From: Parapedobacter sp964498395
GTDB taxonomy: Bacteria > Bacteroidota > Bacteroidia > Sphingobacteriales > Sphingobacteriaceae
DNA: 64,000 nucleotides
Direction of reading: 5' to 3'
NCBI GenBank assembly: GCA_964498395.1
Contig: CAZCHE010000004.1
Location: forward strand, 310,001 to 374,000
In this document: piece by piece, positions 27,685-35,991 of the stretch
How positions within the stretch are numbered: the stretch's first letter is position 1
Layout of the letters: each line of letters opens with the position of its first letter
Translations under genes and position numbers: made by a program
The notes under the pieces: model-generated
The model's input: only the letters and a program-made list of their open reading frames with translations
Told to the model about the DNA's origin: nothing
Databases searched by the model: none

Positions 27685-28854
27685 ATGAATCAATTATCAC
27701 GGAAAGCATTTCTTGAAAATGCTGCGGTATTGGCGGCAGCCGCCATGCTAGCCCCATTGGCCACTTATGCCCGGCAGCAAGTGGGAGGAGATAAACAAAT
27801 ACGTGTGGCCGTGGTCGGATGTGGTAGTGTTTCCAATATGTACCTGCCACACTTATCTGCTTCCACTTTTGTGGAACTGGTGGCTACATGTGACATTAAG
27901 CCGGAGCGAGCAAAGGCTGCGGCCGAAAAGTATGGCATACCATTACATTATTCGCACATCGATGAACTGCTGGCTGGCGAACCATTCGATTTGCTGGTGA
28001 ATCTTACCGATATGCAAGAGCATGGCCGGCTTAATAAGCAGGCCCTCCTTGCCGGCAAACAAGTATGGAGTGAAAAACCGATGGCAAATACTTATCGTGA
28101 AGGCAAAGCGCTGCTTGACCTTGCCAAAAGCAAAGGACTGCAAATTTGGGGTGCTCCGGCAGTGGTAAACAGCCCGCAATTTGCGTTTATGGCTAGGGCA
28201 ATTCAGGAGGGAAAGTTGGGCAGGATTTCATCGGCACATGGGCATTACGGTCATCTTGGCCCCACATGGTCCGCTTTTTTTTATGAGAAGCTTGGCGGTA
28301 GCCTGCCAGACCTTGGGGTGTATAACTTGGCTACACTCACGGGATTACTCGGCCCCGCCAAATATGTCACCGCAATGACCAGTATCGTAACAGCCACGCG
28401 TACCGTAGACGATAAAGGGGAAATCAATGTTGAATCGGAAGATAATGCAATGGTATTAATGGATCATGGCAATGGTGTTATTTCCCATGTCCAGTGCGGT
28501 TTCAATTACTTCGATCCATATGGGCACGAAGGGGTGGGGCAAGAAAAGCATACCATCACGGTTTGGGGCACTCATGGCAACATGGGGCTGGTCGGATACG
28601 ATTGGGCTCCTTTTGGGGTTGATTTGGCCACCTATGATGGGGAAGCCCCACAACGTTTTGTGCCTGATGCCGAAGATTATGTTTGGCAACAGGGTGCAAG
28701 TGTGATGTCTGAATCATTGGTTACCGGATCCGAGTCGTTAATTTCGGTCGAGCATGCATTGCATGTGTTGGAAATCATTGAAGCGGCACGAACCGCTGGC
28801 AAAACGGGCAGAAAGGTGAAATTGCAGTCTACTTTCCGATGGCCATTGGTGTAG
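27685..28854 (+). CDS. Exported Gfo/Idh/MocA-family oxidoreductase
   Basis: A 389-residue dinucleotide-dependent oxidoreductase with an N-terminal Ala-rich export-like leader (about 1-31; only a single Arg-Lys, so not a clear twin-arginine signal). The Rossmann motif is VVGCGSVSN at about 44-52 and the catalytic Lys is in SEKPMAN near 130-136. It lies 22 bp after the PQQ dehydrogenase gene, so the two share the AraC-type promoter. It may act on the same sugar, or its ketone or lactone, outside the cytoplasm; this is inferred from the leader and context. Confidence 0.8.
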   Translation: MNQLSRKAFLENAAVLAAAAMLAPLATYARQQVGGDKQIRVAVVGCGSVSNMYLPHLSASTFVELVATCDIKPERAKAAAEKYGIPLHYSHIDELLAGEPFDLLVNLTDMQEHGRLNKQALLAGKQVWSEKPMANTYREGKALLDLAKSKGLQIWGAPAVVNSPQFAFMARAIQEGKLGRISSAHGHYGHLGPTWSAFFYEKLGGSLPDLGVYNLATLTGLLGPAKYVTAMTSIVTATRTVDDKGEINVESEDNAMVLMDHGNGVISHVQCGFNYFDPYGHEGVGQEKHTITVWGTHGNMGLVGYDWAPFGVDLATYDGEAPQRFVPDAEDYVWQQGASVMSESLVTGSESLISVEHALHVLEIIEAARTAGKTGRKVKLQSTFRWPLV

Positions 28855-28870
28855 TCATCAGATAGATGGT

Positions 28871-28932
28871 AAAAAAGTATTGGTTTTTGTGTTAATTTTG
28901 GTGGAATCGTATCAGTTTTAAGGATAGCTTTG
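28871..28932 (+). promoter_or_regulatory. AraC-type operator/promoter before the araC-type gene
   Basis: Second copy of the 62-bp conserved segment. The direct repeats are GTATTGGTTT (28877-28886) and GTATCAGTTT (28909-28918), again 32 bp apart. TAGCTTTG at 28925-28932 is a perfect TAnnTTTG -7 box. The ATG of the regulator follows at 28962. The layout suggests autoregulation and activation of the ten-gene cluster. Confidence 0.78.
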
Positions 28933-28961
28933 TATTGTAAACTGGAAAAATCAAAACGCAG

Positions 28962-29840
28962 ATGAAACCCATGCTCGAACATTTACCTAGGGATACCGCA
29001 GCATCTTTTGCCGTTCGCGATTTTGATTATGCGTATTACCCAACCCCATGGCATTACCATCCAGAATATGAAATCGTGCTCGTGACAGAAAGTACAGGAA
29101 AGCGCTTCATCGGTGATAGTATCACGCCCTTTCAAGCGGGGGATTTGGCATTGATCGGCCCTAACCTGCCACACTTGTACCGGAATGACGACACGTATTA
29201 TCGTGCCGATTCAGGGCTGCGGGCACGGTCCATTGTGGTTCATTTCCTGGAAGATTCGCTGGGGGATCAATCGTTGCGGCTGCCCGAGATGCAGCACATC
29301 CGTCGATTGCTGCTGCGAAGTGCGAATGGATTGGAATTTCTTGGGGAGGCCAATCGTGATATCAGTAAGTTATTGCACGAGGTGATCGAGCTCAATGGTT
29401 TCCAGCGGTGGTTGAAACTGATGGAAGTACTGCATCGCATGGCAGACTGTGCCGAGCATGAATGCGGGTACATTTCTTCAACCAATATCTCGGAATACCA
29501 TGAAATAGATGAAGAACGCTTATATGAGGTGTTCAATTATCTTGGAAGCCACTTCCGCGGGCAAGTGACATTGGAACAGGCAGCGGGGTTAGCAAAAATG
29601 ACCCCTTCGGCCTTTTCCCGTTATTTCAAATACCGAACCCGTAAAACATTCTCGTCGTTTCTGTTGGAATTACGGGTAGGTCATGCCGCCAAATTATTGA
29701 TGCAAACGGATAGGAGCGTGGGGGAAATCTGTTACGAAAGCGGATTTAATAACCTATCCAATTTCAACCGCCATTTCAAGGCATTTTATCAGATGCAACC
29801 TCGGGAATTTAGGAAGCAGGTTCATTTAACAAAGAAATAA
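28962..29840 (+). CDS. AraC-family transcriptional regulator
   Basis: A 292-residue AraC/XylS regulator. The N-terminal cupin sensor contains PTPWHYHPEYEIVLV (about 26-40), and the C-terminal double helix-turn-helix covers about 190-290 (VTLEQAAGLAKMTPSAFSRYF, then SVGEICYESGFNNLSNFNRHF). Cupin-AraC regulators sense sugars or related metabolites. It is the first gene of a tightly packed operon running to 35962, and an operator resembling the one before the PQQ gene lies directly upstream. It is therefore the likely regulator of both transcription units. Confidence 0.92.
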   Translation: MKPMLEHLPRDTAASFAVRDFDYAYYPTPWHYHPEYEIVLVTESTGKRFIGDSITPFQAGDLALIGPNLPHLYRNDDTYYRADSGLRARSIVVHFLEDSLGDQSLRLPEMQHIRRLLLRSANGLEFLGEANRDISKLLHEVIELNGFQRWLKLMEVLHRMADCAEHECGYISSTNISEYHEIDEERLYEVFNYLGSHFRGQVTLEQAAGLAKMTPSAFSRYFKYRTRKTFSSFLLELRVGHAAKLLMQTDRSVGEICYESGFNNLSNFNRHFKAFYQMQPREFRKQVHLTKK

Positions 29841-29851
29841 TATCATCATTC

Positions 29852-31054
29852 ATGAGAAAAATAGCGCTTTTGGGTTCGGGCTTTATCGCCCGTTTTTATG
29901 CAGATTCCATATTGGGATTGCGGAGTAGGGATCAGATTTGTACCGTATATGCACGGCGTGAAGAAAGTGCGCAGCAGCTAGCGGAAGATTACCAAGTGCC
30001 GCGTTGGACGACTTCTATGGAGGCCGCCATCCAAGATCCTGAAGTGGATACGGTAGTCATCGCACTGCCCAACCTATTACATGAACAGGCCGTGCTGGAG
30101 TGTGCGAAGGCGAGAAAAGCCGTGCTGTGCACAAAGCCATTGGGTAGAAATGCCGATGAAGCGTTGCGGATGCTTCGGGCAGTGGAGGAGGCCGGGATTT
30201 TCCACGGTTATTTGGAAGATCTGTTATATACGCCGAAAACACGCAGTGCCATGACAAGCGTGGCACAGGGTACCTTGGGCCAGGTATTATGGACGCGATC
30301 GCGTGAGGCACATCCCGGGCCGCACAGCGATTGGTTCTGGGATAAGGAAAAGGCGGGAGGAGGTGCCATCATCGACCTCGCTTGTCATTGCATTGAAATC
30401 GGTCGGGGCTATATCGGCAAGGACGTCCGACCCGTGGAGGTGATGTGCTGGGCCGACACCTTGGTTAAGCCCATTGACGCCGAAGACAATGCCATTGGGC
30501 TCGTTCGCTATGACAACGGCGCCATTAGCCAGTTTGAGGTGAGTTGGACATTCCGCGGCGGCCTTGATCTACGCGACGAAGTGATGGGCTCGGAAGGCAC
30601 AATATGGATCAATAATTTCTTGCGTACAGGTTTTGAACTATTTACCACCGGCGAGGGAGAACGATATGTGGCGGAAAAAGCCGAAAGTAACAAGGGCTGG
30701 TTATTCCCCGTAGGGGATGAGGTGCACGAATTGGGGTATAACCACATGTTTGCCGATATGTTTGATGCCATCGAAAACAATGCCCAACCGTTGGAAACCT
30801 TTTACGATGGCTATGTGGTCAATGCGGTGATGGATGCCGCTTATCGTTCGGCAGCAAGTCGTAGCTGGGAACCGATAGTATTGGAAGATTGGCGCGGAAA
30901 AGACACGACAGCCAAAGCGAGCTTGGTAAAGGATTTCGATGAGCAATACTACCTGATTAAAGAAGAAACTACCCACTATGGCACACGAAAGCTTATTCTG
31001 AAAGACAAGCAAAGTGGTGAAGTGGTGGAAAGGGAAGAACAATTAGGCGAATGA
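29852..31054 (+). CDS. Gfo/Idh/MocA-family oxidoreductase (cytoplasmic)
   Basis: A 400-residue NAD(P)-dependent oxidoreductase without a signal peptide. The Rossmann motif ALLGSGFIA is at about 4-12, and the catalytic Lys is in CTKPLGRN near 91-98. It starts 11 bp after the AraC gene and its TGA overlaps the ATG of the following SDR (ATGA). It probably oxidises or reduces the imported sugar or sugar lactone; the position in the operon favours an early catabolic step, but the substrate is unknown. Confidence 0.83.
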   Translation: MRKIALLGSGFIARFYADSILGLRSRDQICTVYARREESAQQLAEDYQVPRWTTSMEAAIQDPEVDTVVIALPNLLHEQAVLECAKARKAVLCTKPLGRNADEALRMLRAVEEAGIFHGYLEDLLYTPKTRSAMTSVAQGTLGQVLWTRSREAHPGPHSDWFWDKEKAGGGAIIDLACHCIEIGRGYIGKDVRPVEVMCWADTLVKPIDAEDNAIGLVRYDNGAISQFEVSWTFRGGLDLRDEVMGSEGTIWINNFLRTGFELFTTGEGERYVAEKAESNKGWLFPVGDEVHELGYNHMFADMFDAIENNAQPLETFYDGYVVNAVMDAAYRSAASRSWEPIVLEDWRGKDTTAKASLVKDFDEQYYLIKEETTHYGTRKLILKDKQSGEVVEREEQLGE

Positions 31055-31860
31055 TGACCACTGCAATGAATAGGAATAAATGGCTAACAGGTAAACGGAT
31101 TGTGGTCATGGGCGGAACGACAGGACTGGGCTTATCGGCAGCTGAGGCTTTCGTTTCACAAGGCGCACAGGTGGTCGTGGTGGGGCGTGATCCGCAAAAC
31201 GGCGAACTCGCTGAAAAACGTTTAGCGGGCCGCGGGATTGCGGTGATAGGCGATGCGCAGGTACCCGATACAGCGGTTCGAGCAATAGCATCTTGCCAAC
31301 GGAGTTTCGGAAGGTTCGATGGATTATACCACGTAGCCGGTGGTAGCGGTCGACGCTACGGTGATGGCCCCTTGCATGAGTTGTCACTAGACGGCTGGAA
31401 CAAGACCCTGGAAATGAATCTTACCTCACTGATGTTATCAAATCAAGCGGCTGTAAAGGCGTTCTTGGAGCAAGGAGAGGGTGGTACTATTCTCAATATG
31501 GCGTCCGTGTTGGGGTATTCGCCGTCACCACGTTATTTTTCCACGCATGCCTACTCCGCGGCAAAGTCGGCGGTCTTCGGGTTCGTGAAATCCATTGCCG
31601 CATACTACGCAAAAGAAAATATACGTGTCAACGTCATCGCCCCGGCATTGGTAGAGACCCCCATGTCACAACGGGCTTCAACCGATGAAGATATCCTTTC
31701 CTTTATCCGTACCAAGCAACCGCTTGATGGCGGTAGGAATGGGGTGCCTGCTGATTTGGATGGTGCTGCCGTTTATTTTATGTCTGATTTTTCCGCTTTT
31801 ACCACCGGCCAGATCCTGTCGGTAGATGGAGGGTGGGGTGTTAGCGAGGGGCAATACTGA
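31051..31860 (+). CDS. Short-chain dehydrogenase/reductase
   Basis: A 269-residue classical SDR. The cofactor motif is GGTTGLGLS near 21-29, the catalytic Ser lies in MASVLGY near 150-156, and Tyr/Lys in YSAAKSA near 168-174, followed by VNVIAPALVETPM. The C-terminal SVDGGWGV is typical. It overlaps the upstream Gfo/Idh gene by 4 nt and the downstream ROK gene by one base, so the three are made together. It likely performs a second oxidation or reduction in the sugar pathway. Confidence 0.85.
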   Translation: MMTTAMNRNKWLTGKRIVVMGGTTGLGLSAAEAFVSQGAQVVVVGRDPQNGELAEKRLAGRGIAVIGDAQVPDTAVRAIASCQRSFGRFDGLYHVAGGSGRRYGDGPLHELSLDGWNKTLEMNLTSLMLSNQAAVKAFLEQGEGGTILNMASVLGYSPSPRYFSTHAYSAAKSAVFGFVKSIAAYYAKENIRVNVIAPALVETPMSQRASTDEDILSFIRTKQPLDGGRNGVPADLDGAAVYFMSDFSAFTTGQILSVDGGWGVSEGQY

Positions 31861-32777
31861 TGGGAAGAGACATGGAATATCCGTTGGTTGGAAATGCCGT
31901 CGGGATTGACTTAGGCGCTACGCACATTAAAGGGGTGTTGGTTCGGCTCCAAGATGGCGAAATCATTCACCAGACCATTTCCGATACCCTTGATGGTAAT
32001 CCCGAACATTGGAAATGGCAAGTTGCCGACATGGCCGATCGATTGGCCGGCTTATCGGATATCCCGGTTGCTGGTATTGGTCTTGCCGCACCGGGCATTG
32101 TGTCTGCGGATTGCAGTGCTATCGCCAATATGCCCGGAAGGATGGCAGGTTTGGAAGAAGTGGATTGGCCAACCCTGTTGAAAAAGCCAGTCAGCGTCTT
32201 GAATGATGCCCATGCCGCATTGGTCGCGGAAGCCTGCTACGGGAGCGCCAAAGGCTATCGGAATGCACTCATGCTGACATTGGGAACGGGAGTAGGCGGA
32301 GGGTTGTGGATAGACGGCCGGTTATATCGGGGGTACGTCAACAGGGCGGGGCATGTAGGCCATATCAGCCTGCAAGCAGATAGTGCTGTGCTCGGCATCA
32401 CGCAAACACCCGGAAGTCTTGAAGACGCGATCGGGGACGCCACGGTTGCAGCCAGAAGCTATTACCTGTATCGCACCACGAAAGAACTCGTAGGGGCCTA
32501 TCGCCAACGGGAGCCAATCGCTACCTTGGCATGGTTAACTTCCATACGCCAATTGGCGGTAGGTATCACTTCGTTGGTCAACACGTTCTCCCCCGAGGTG
32601 GTTGTCCTGTCGGGGGGTATCGTCAATGCAGATGATGCCTTGTTCGAACCACTGGAAACGTTTATGGAGCAATTTGAATGGCGACCTTTTGGGGAAGCCA
32701 TCCCCATACGGAAGGCACGGTTTACGGATTGGTCTGGAGCGATCGGAGCCGCGGCCTATGCAACAAAGGATTTTTAA
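31860..32777 (+). CDS. ROK-family kinase-like protein lacking the zinc-binding cysteines
   Basis: A 305-residue ROK (repressor, ORF, kinase) protein with the N-terminal phosphate-binding IDLGATHIKG (about 16-25), the catalytic Asp in LNDAHAALVAEA (about 113-124) and the ATP loop LGTGVGGGLWIDG (about 140-152). ROK sugar kinases normally have a zinc motif C-x-C-G-x2-G-C-x-E after the conserved GHxxH/GH segment. Here that stretch reads GITQTPGSLED, with no Cys. It has no helix-turn-helix, so it is the kinase type. It probably phosphorylates a sugar or sugar acid. Confidence 0.8.
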   Translation: MGRDMEYPLVGNAVGIDLGATHIKGVLVRLQDGEIIHQTISDTLDGNPEHWKWQVADMADRLAGLSDIPVAGIGLAAPGIVSADCSAIANMPGRMAGLEEVDWPTLLKKPVSVLNDAHAALVAEACYGSAKGYRNALMLTLGTGVGGGLWIDGRLYRGYVNRAGHVGHISLQADSAVLGITQTPGSLEDAIGDATVAARSYYLYRTTKELVGAYRQREPIATLAWLTSIRQLAVGITSLVNTFSPEVVVLSGGIVNADDALFEPLETFMEQFEWRPFGEAIPIRKARFTDWSGAIGAAAYATKDF

Positions 32778-32800
32778 GATTTTAAGTCGAAAAAGACAAT

Positions 32801-33625
32801 ATGAATGTATCAGAACAATACCTAAACCGCGTGAGAACATTGTTGGAGGTCATCGAGCGCCAACAGGAAGCCATTGGCGAAGCGGCCAATTGGTTTGCCA
32901 AATCCATCCTCTCAGGTCGTATGGTGCACGTTTTTGGCAGCGGCCATAGTCGGATCATGGTGGAAGAAATGTGGCCCCGATATGGCTCTTTCCCCGGATT
33001 TAATCCCATCGTGGAGTTGTCGTTGACATTCCATAACCTGGTGGTGGGAGCCAATGGGCAGCGGCAGGCCATGTTTCTCGAAAATGTACCGGGGCTGGCC
33101 GAGCGTATCCTCCGTAACTTCCGGTTATCCAAACAGGATTCGGCATTGATCATTTCGTCTAGCGGCTGCAATGTGGTGCCCATTGAGATGGCCGAGTTGT
33201 TCCAACGTGCGGGAATACGTGTGGTGGCATTGGTGACCAAAGACCATGCAGAGCAGAGCACTAGCAAACGGGCTGATGGGAAGAAACTGACTGATTTCGC
33301 TGATTTGGTGCTTGATACAGGTGCGCCCTTGGGGGATGCCATGGTCGATATACCGGGATTGGACACGCCGGTTGCCCCCGGGTCGACAGTGGGGGGAGCG
33401 ATCCTCGTGAATAGTATCAAGGCCGAGGTTGCCCAGTTGCTAACAGAAGCTGGGCGTCCGCCAAAGGTATTGTCGGCTGCCGTGAAAGTAGGGCCTACAC
33501 GCGCTGTGGAGCTTTTTGAAAGCGCCTATGATGAACATGCACATCGACTAGCCAAGTTGTATTCGGATGTAGGTTACCCCTCGTATGTGAGTGAGGGGCA
33601 GGCTGGCTTATCTGATTTAGAATAA
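32801..33625 (+). CDS. SIS-domain sugar-phosphate protein (UPF0309-like)
   Basis: A 274-residue SIS-domain protein. The segment MVHVFGSGHSRIMVEEMWPRYG (about 41-62) and LIISSSGCNVVPIEMAEL (about 126-143) are characteristic of the UPF0309 group of predicted sugar-phosphate isomerases. It follows the ROK kinase by 23 bp, so its substrate is likely the phosphorylated product of that kinase. Aldose-ketose isomerisation or deamination of an amino sugar phosphate are the usual SIS reactions; which one applies here is unknown. Confidence 0.8.
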   Translation: MNVSEQYLNRVRTLLEVIERQQEAIGEAANWFAKSILSGRMVHVFGSGHSRIMVEEMWPRYGSFPGFNPIVELSLTFHNLVVGANGQRQAMFLENVPGLAERILRNFRLSKQDSALIISSSGCNVVPIEMAELFQRAGIRVVALVTKDHAEQSTSKRADGKKLTDFADLVLDTGAPLGDAMVDIPGLDTPVAPGSTVGGAILVNSIKAEVAQLLTEAGRPPKVLSAAVKVGPTRAVELFESAYDEHAHRLAKLYSDVGYPSYVSEGQAGLSDLE

Positions 33626-33632
33626 CAGGATT

Positions 33633-35006
33633 ATGGCAACAATCATCAATACACTCCATATCCCATTGGTGGCTAACACCGATATCTTGGTGGTCGGTGC
33701 CGGTTCGGCAGGATGTGTAGCGGCATTGGCCGCGACAACCGGATCTACCGGGCACTCGGTGATGTTGGTAGAGCGTTATGGTTTCCCCGGAGGCACGTCC
33801 ACCCAAATGCTTGACACATTCTATGGTTTTTTTACGCCCGGTAATTCACCCCGTAAAATCGTTGGTGGATGGCCGGATCGGGTGGTCGACGAACTGGATA
33901 AGGAAAATAGTATTTTTCTGCGGCCCAATACGTATGGGGCTGGTACGGGCGTGAATTACAACCCCGAGCGGCTAAAATTGGTTTGGGATCGGTTGATCCT
34001 TGGGCAACAAATCCAGTACTTGCTGCACACGACGCTGGTAGAAGTGACGGTGGAGGGGGAGCAGTATGTGTGCATTGTTTGGAATAAGGCGGGGTTTGGT
34101 AAGATTATCGCAAAACGGGTGATCGATGCATCGGGTGATGCCGATTTCTGTCACCTTGCCGGGTTTGATTATGAGGTGGCCGGTGTGCATGAACCGGCAC
34201 AAAGCATGACCACTACCTTTCGGATGAGCAATGTGGATTTGGAAGCGTATGAACGGGCGGGGGGCAAGAAAATGCTGATGGCTAAAATGACGGAAGCGGT
34301 CGAAGCCGACCGCTATCCACTCCCTCGTAAAGAAGGGTCGGTACACCGGATGAATGCCCACAACTGCATATCCACCGTCGCGGTAAAAGTGGCTGGCCTA
34401 TCGGGTCTGGATGGCTACCAATTGACCGCCGCGGAGGTGGAGGGAAGAAAACAAGCACATGTCTATGAACGTTTCTTCCAACAGGAGGTTCCTGGGTTCC
34501 GCCAGGCGGATATCATCGGACTGTCGCACCAAATCGGTGTACGGGAAACCCGCCGTGTATACGGCGAGCACCGGTTGACCAAGGAAGAGTGCATGGCTGC
34601 CGAAATAAAAAAAGACAGCGTTTTGCTGTGCGGTGCGCCGATCGAAGATCATCGGCTTGACGAACGAAGTGGCCGGGAAACCCATTGGGAATACATTCCC
34701 GGAAGCGGCGTGTATGGCGTACCTTACGGTTGCCTGGTGCCCAAGGGGAGTGATCGGGCATGGGTGGTGGGGCGCTGCTTTTCGGCCACACACGATGCAC
34801 ATGCTTCATGTCGATCCATGGCGCAGACCATGGCCATGGGGCAGGCCGCTGGCCTAGCCGCTGTGCAATCGCTGATTTACGATGAGGGAAGTCGGCATAT
34901 CAATTCCTCGATGCTTCGGGAGCGATTGGTCGATGCGGGGGCTGTGTTGGAAATACCCGATAAGGAAGCTGATATCAGCAAAGATGGTTGGAGAAATAAT
35001 AGTTAA
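33633..35006 (+). CDS. FAD-dependent oxidoreductase
   Basis: A 457-residue flavoprotein of the FAD_oxidored (PF12831-like) group. The dinucleotide fold GAGSAGCVAAL is at about 23-33, followed by LVERYGFPGGTST (about 46-58), and DASGDADFCHLAG is near 166-178. The C-terminal FAD contact SCRSMAQTMAMGQAAGLAA is near 391-409. No signal peptide, so cytoplasmic. It lies 7 bp after the SIS gene. Family members occur in polysaccharide- and sugar-degrading clusters of Bacteroidota, where the reactions are largely unassigned. Confidence 0.82.
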   Translation: MATIINTLHIPLVANTDILVVGAGSAGCVAALAATTGSTGHSVMLVERYGFPGGTSTQMLDTFYGFFTPGNSPRKIVGGWPDRVVDELDKENSIFLRPNTYGAGTGVNYNPERLKLVWDRLILGQQIQYLLHTTLVEVTVEGEQYVCIVWNKAGFGKIIAKRVIDASGDADFCHLAGFDYEVAGVHEPAQSMTTTFRMSNVDLEAYERAGGKKMLMAKMTEAVEADRYPLPRKEGSVHRMNAHNCISTVAVKVAGLSGLDGYQLTAAEVEGRKQAHVYERFFQQEVPGFRQADIIGLSHQIGVRETRRVYGEHRLTKEECMAAEIKKDSVLLCGAPIEDHRLDERSGRETHWEYIPGSGVYGVPYGCLVPKGSDRAWVVGRCFSATHDAHASCRSMAQTMAMGQAAGLAAVQSLIYDEGSRHINSSMLRERLVDAGAVLEIPDKEADISKDGWRNNS

Positions 35007-35011
35007 CGGAA

Positions 35012-35962
35012 ATGGGTTTTGTTAGAACAATCCTAGGAGATATTGATCCCGCGGCGATGGGCGTCACGTATTCCCATGAGCACATCATCATCGAAAACAG
35101 TTATCCGACCATCGCGAATCCGGATTTTCTGCTGAATGATGTGGATAAGGTTGCCGAGGAACTCACCGCCGTATATGCGGCAGATGGGCGCACCATGGTC
35201 GACACCATGCCGGTCAATTGTGGCAGGAATGTAGCCAAGTTAGCGGCGGTCTCCCGCCGATCCGGTATCCATATCCTGGCACCCACTGGATTGCACCTCG
35301 AAATGTATTACCCTGCTACCCATTGGCGGTTTGATTATTCGGAAGACGATCTGGCCGCATTGTTTATTGCCGACATCGAAGAGGGTATCGATGTGTTTGA
35401 CTATAACGGCCCAGTCGTGAATCGTACCGCGCACCGAGCAGGTTTGATCAAACTGGCCACCGGCGATGAGGTGTTCAGCGACCATCAGCGAATGATTTTC
35501 CGAGCGGTTTCACAAGCACACCTGGCCACCGGCGCCCCCATCCTGACCCATACCAATTCCGGCCTGCACGCGTTGGCGCAAGCTGAATTGTTCTATCAAT
35601 TAGGGGTGGATCTATCGCATGTGGTTATCTCCCATGTAGACCGGTATAAGGATGTGGAGTACCACCGCGAATTGCTGCAAACGGGTATACGGGTGGAATA
35701 TGATAGTGCTTTTCGGTGGAAGGAGGGTGATGTGAATTGGACATACCGGTTACTGGAAAAGCTATTGCCCGAATTTCCTAAGCAGATTACCGTGGGCATG
35801 GATGCCGCACGCCACACGTATTGGAAATCCTATGGGGGAGGCCCCGGTTTGGTGTACTTACTTACTACTTTTCGCGATGAACTGGAAAAGCGCGGACTTG
35901 CATCGTACTGGAACAACCTTATGGTCGAAAACCCTGCGGCATTGTATACCTTTTCAAAGTGA
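35012..35962 (+). CDS. Phosphotriesterase-family (amidohydrolase) protein, putative sugar lactonase
   Basis: A 316-residue metal-dependent hydrolase of the phosphotriesterase family. Metal ligands are visible: HEH in TYSHEHIII (about 22-24), His in ILTHTNSG (near 174), His in VVISHVDRY (near 202), and Asp in TVGMDAARH (near 260). Related phosphotriesterase-like lactonases open sugar lactones or phosphorylated sugar lactones. The presence of dehydrogenases and a kinase in the same operon makes lactone hydrolysis the best guess. It is the last gene of the operon, 5 bp after the FAD gene, and faces tamL with a 29-bp gap. Confidence 0.83.
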   Translation: MGFVRTILGDIDPAAMGVTYSHEHIIIENSYPTIANPDFLLNDVDKVAEELTAVYAADGRTMVDTMPVNCGRNVAKLAAVSRRSGIHILAPTGLHLEMYYPATHWRFDYSEDDLAALFIADIEEGIDVFDYNGPVVNRTAHRAGLIKLATGDEVFSDHQRMIFRAVSQAHLATGAPILTHTNSGLHALAQAELFYQLGVDLSHVVISHVDRYKDVEYHRELLQTGIRVEYDSAFRWKEGDVNWTYRLLEKLLPEFPKQITVGMDAARHTYWKSYGGGPGLVYLLTTFRDELEKRGLASYWNNLMVENPAALYTFSK

Positions 35963-35991
35963 ATTTCACATGGTGGGTATCGTATACCGTA

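Noticed and set aside
17319..27685. Recurring GTTAACTAAAA-like sequence shortly before several start codons (17344, 27685; related forms at 18237)
   Set aside because: Could be a regulatory motif, but A/T-rich leaders with TTAAC are common in this phylum and three loose matches are not enough.
35976..35988. GGTATCGTATACC palindrome between the phosphotriesterase-family and tamL genes
   Set aside because: Stem of five pairs without a T-run; it could be chance and I do not call it a terminator.
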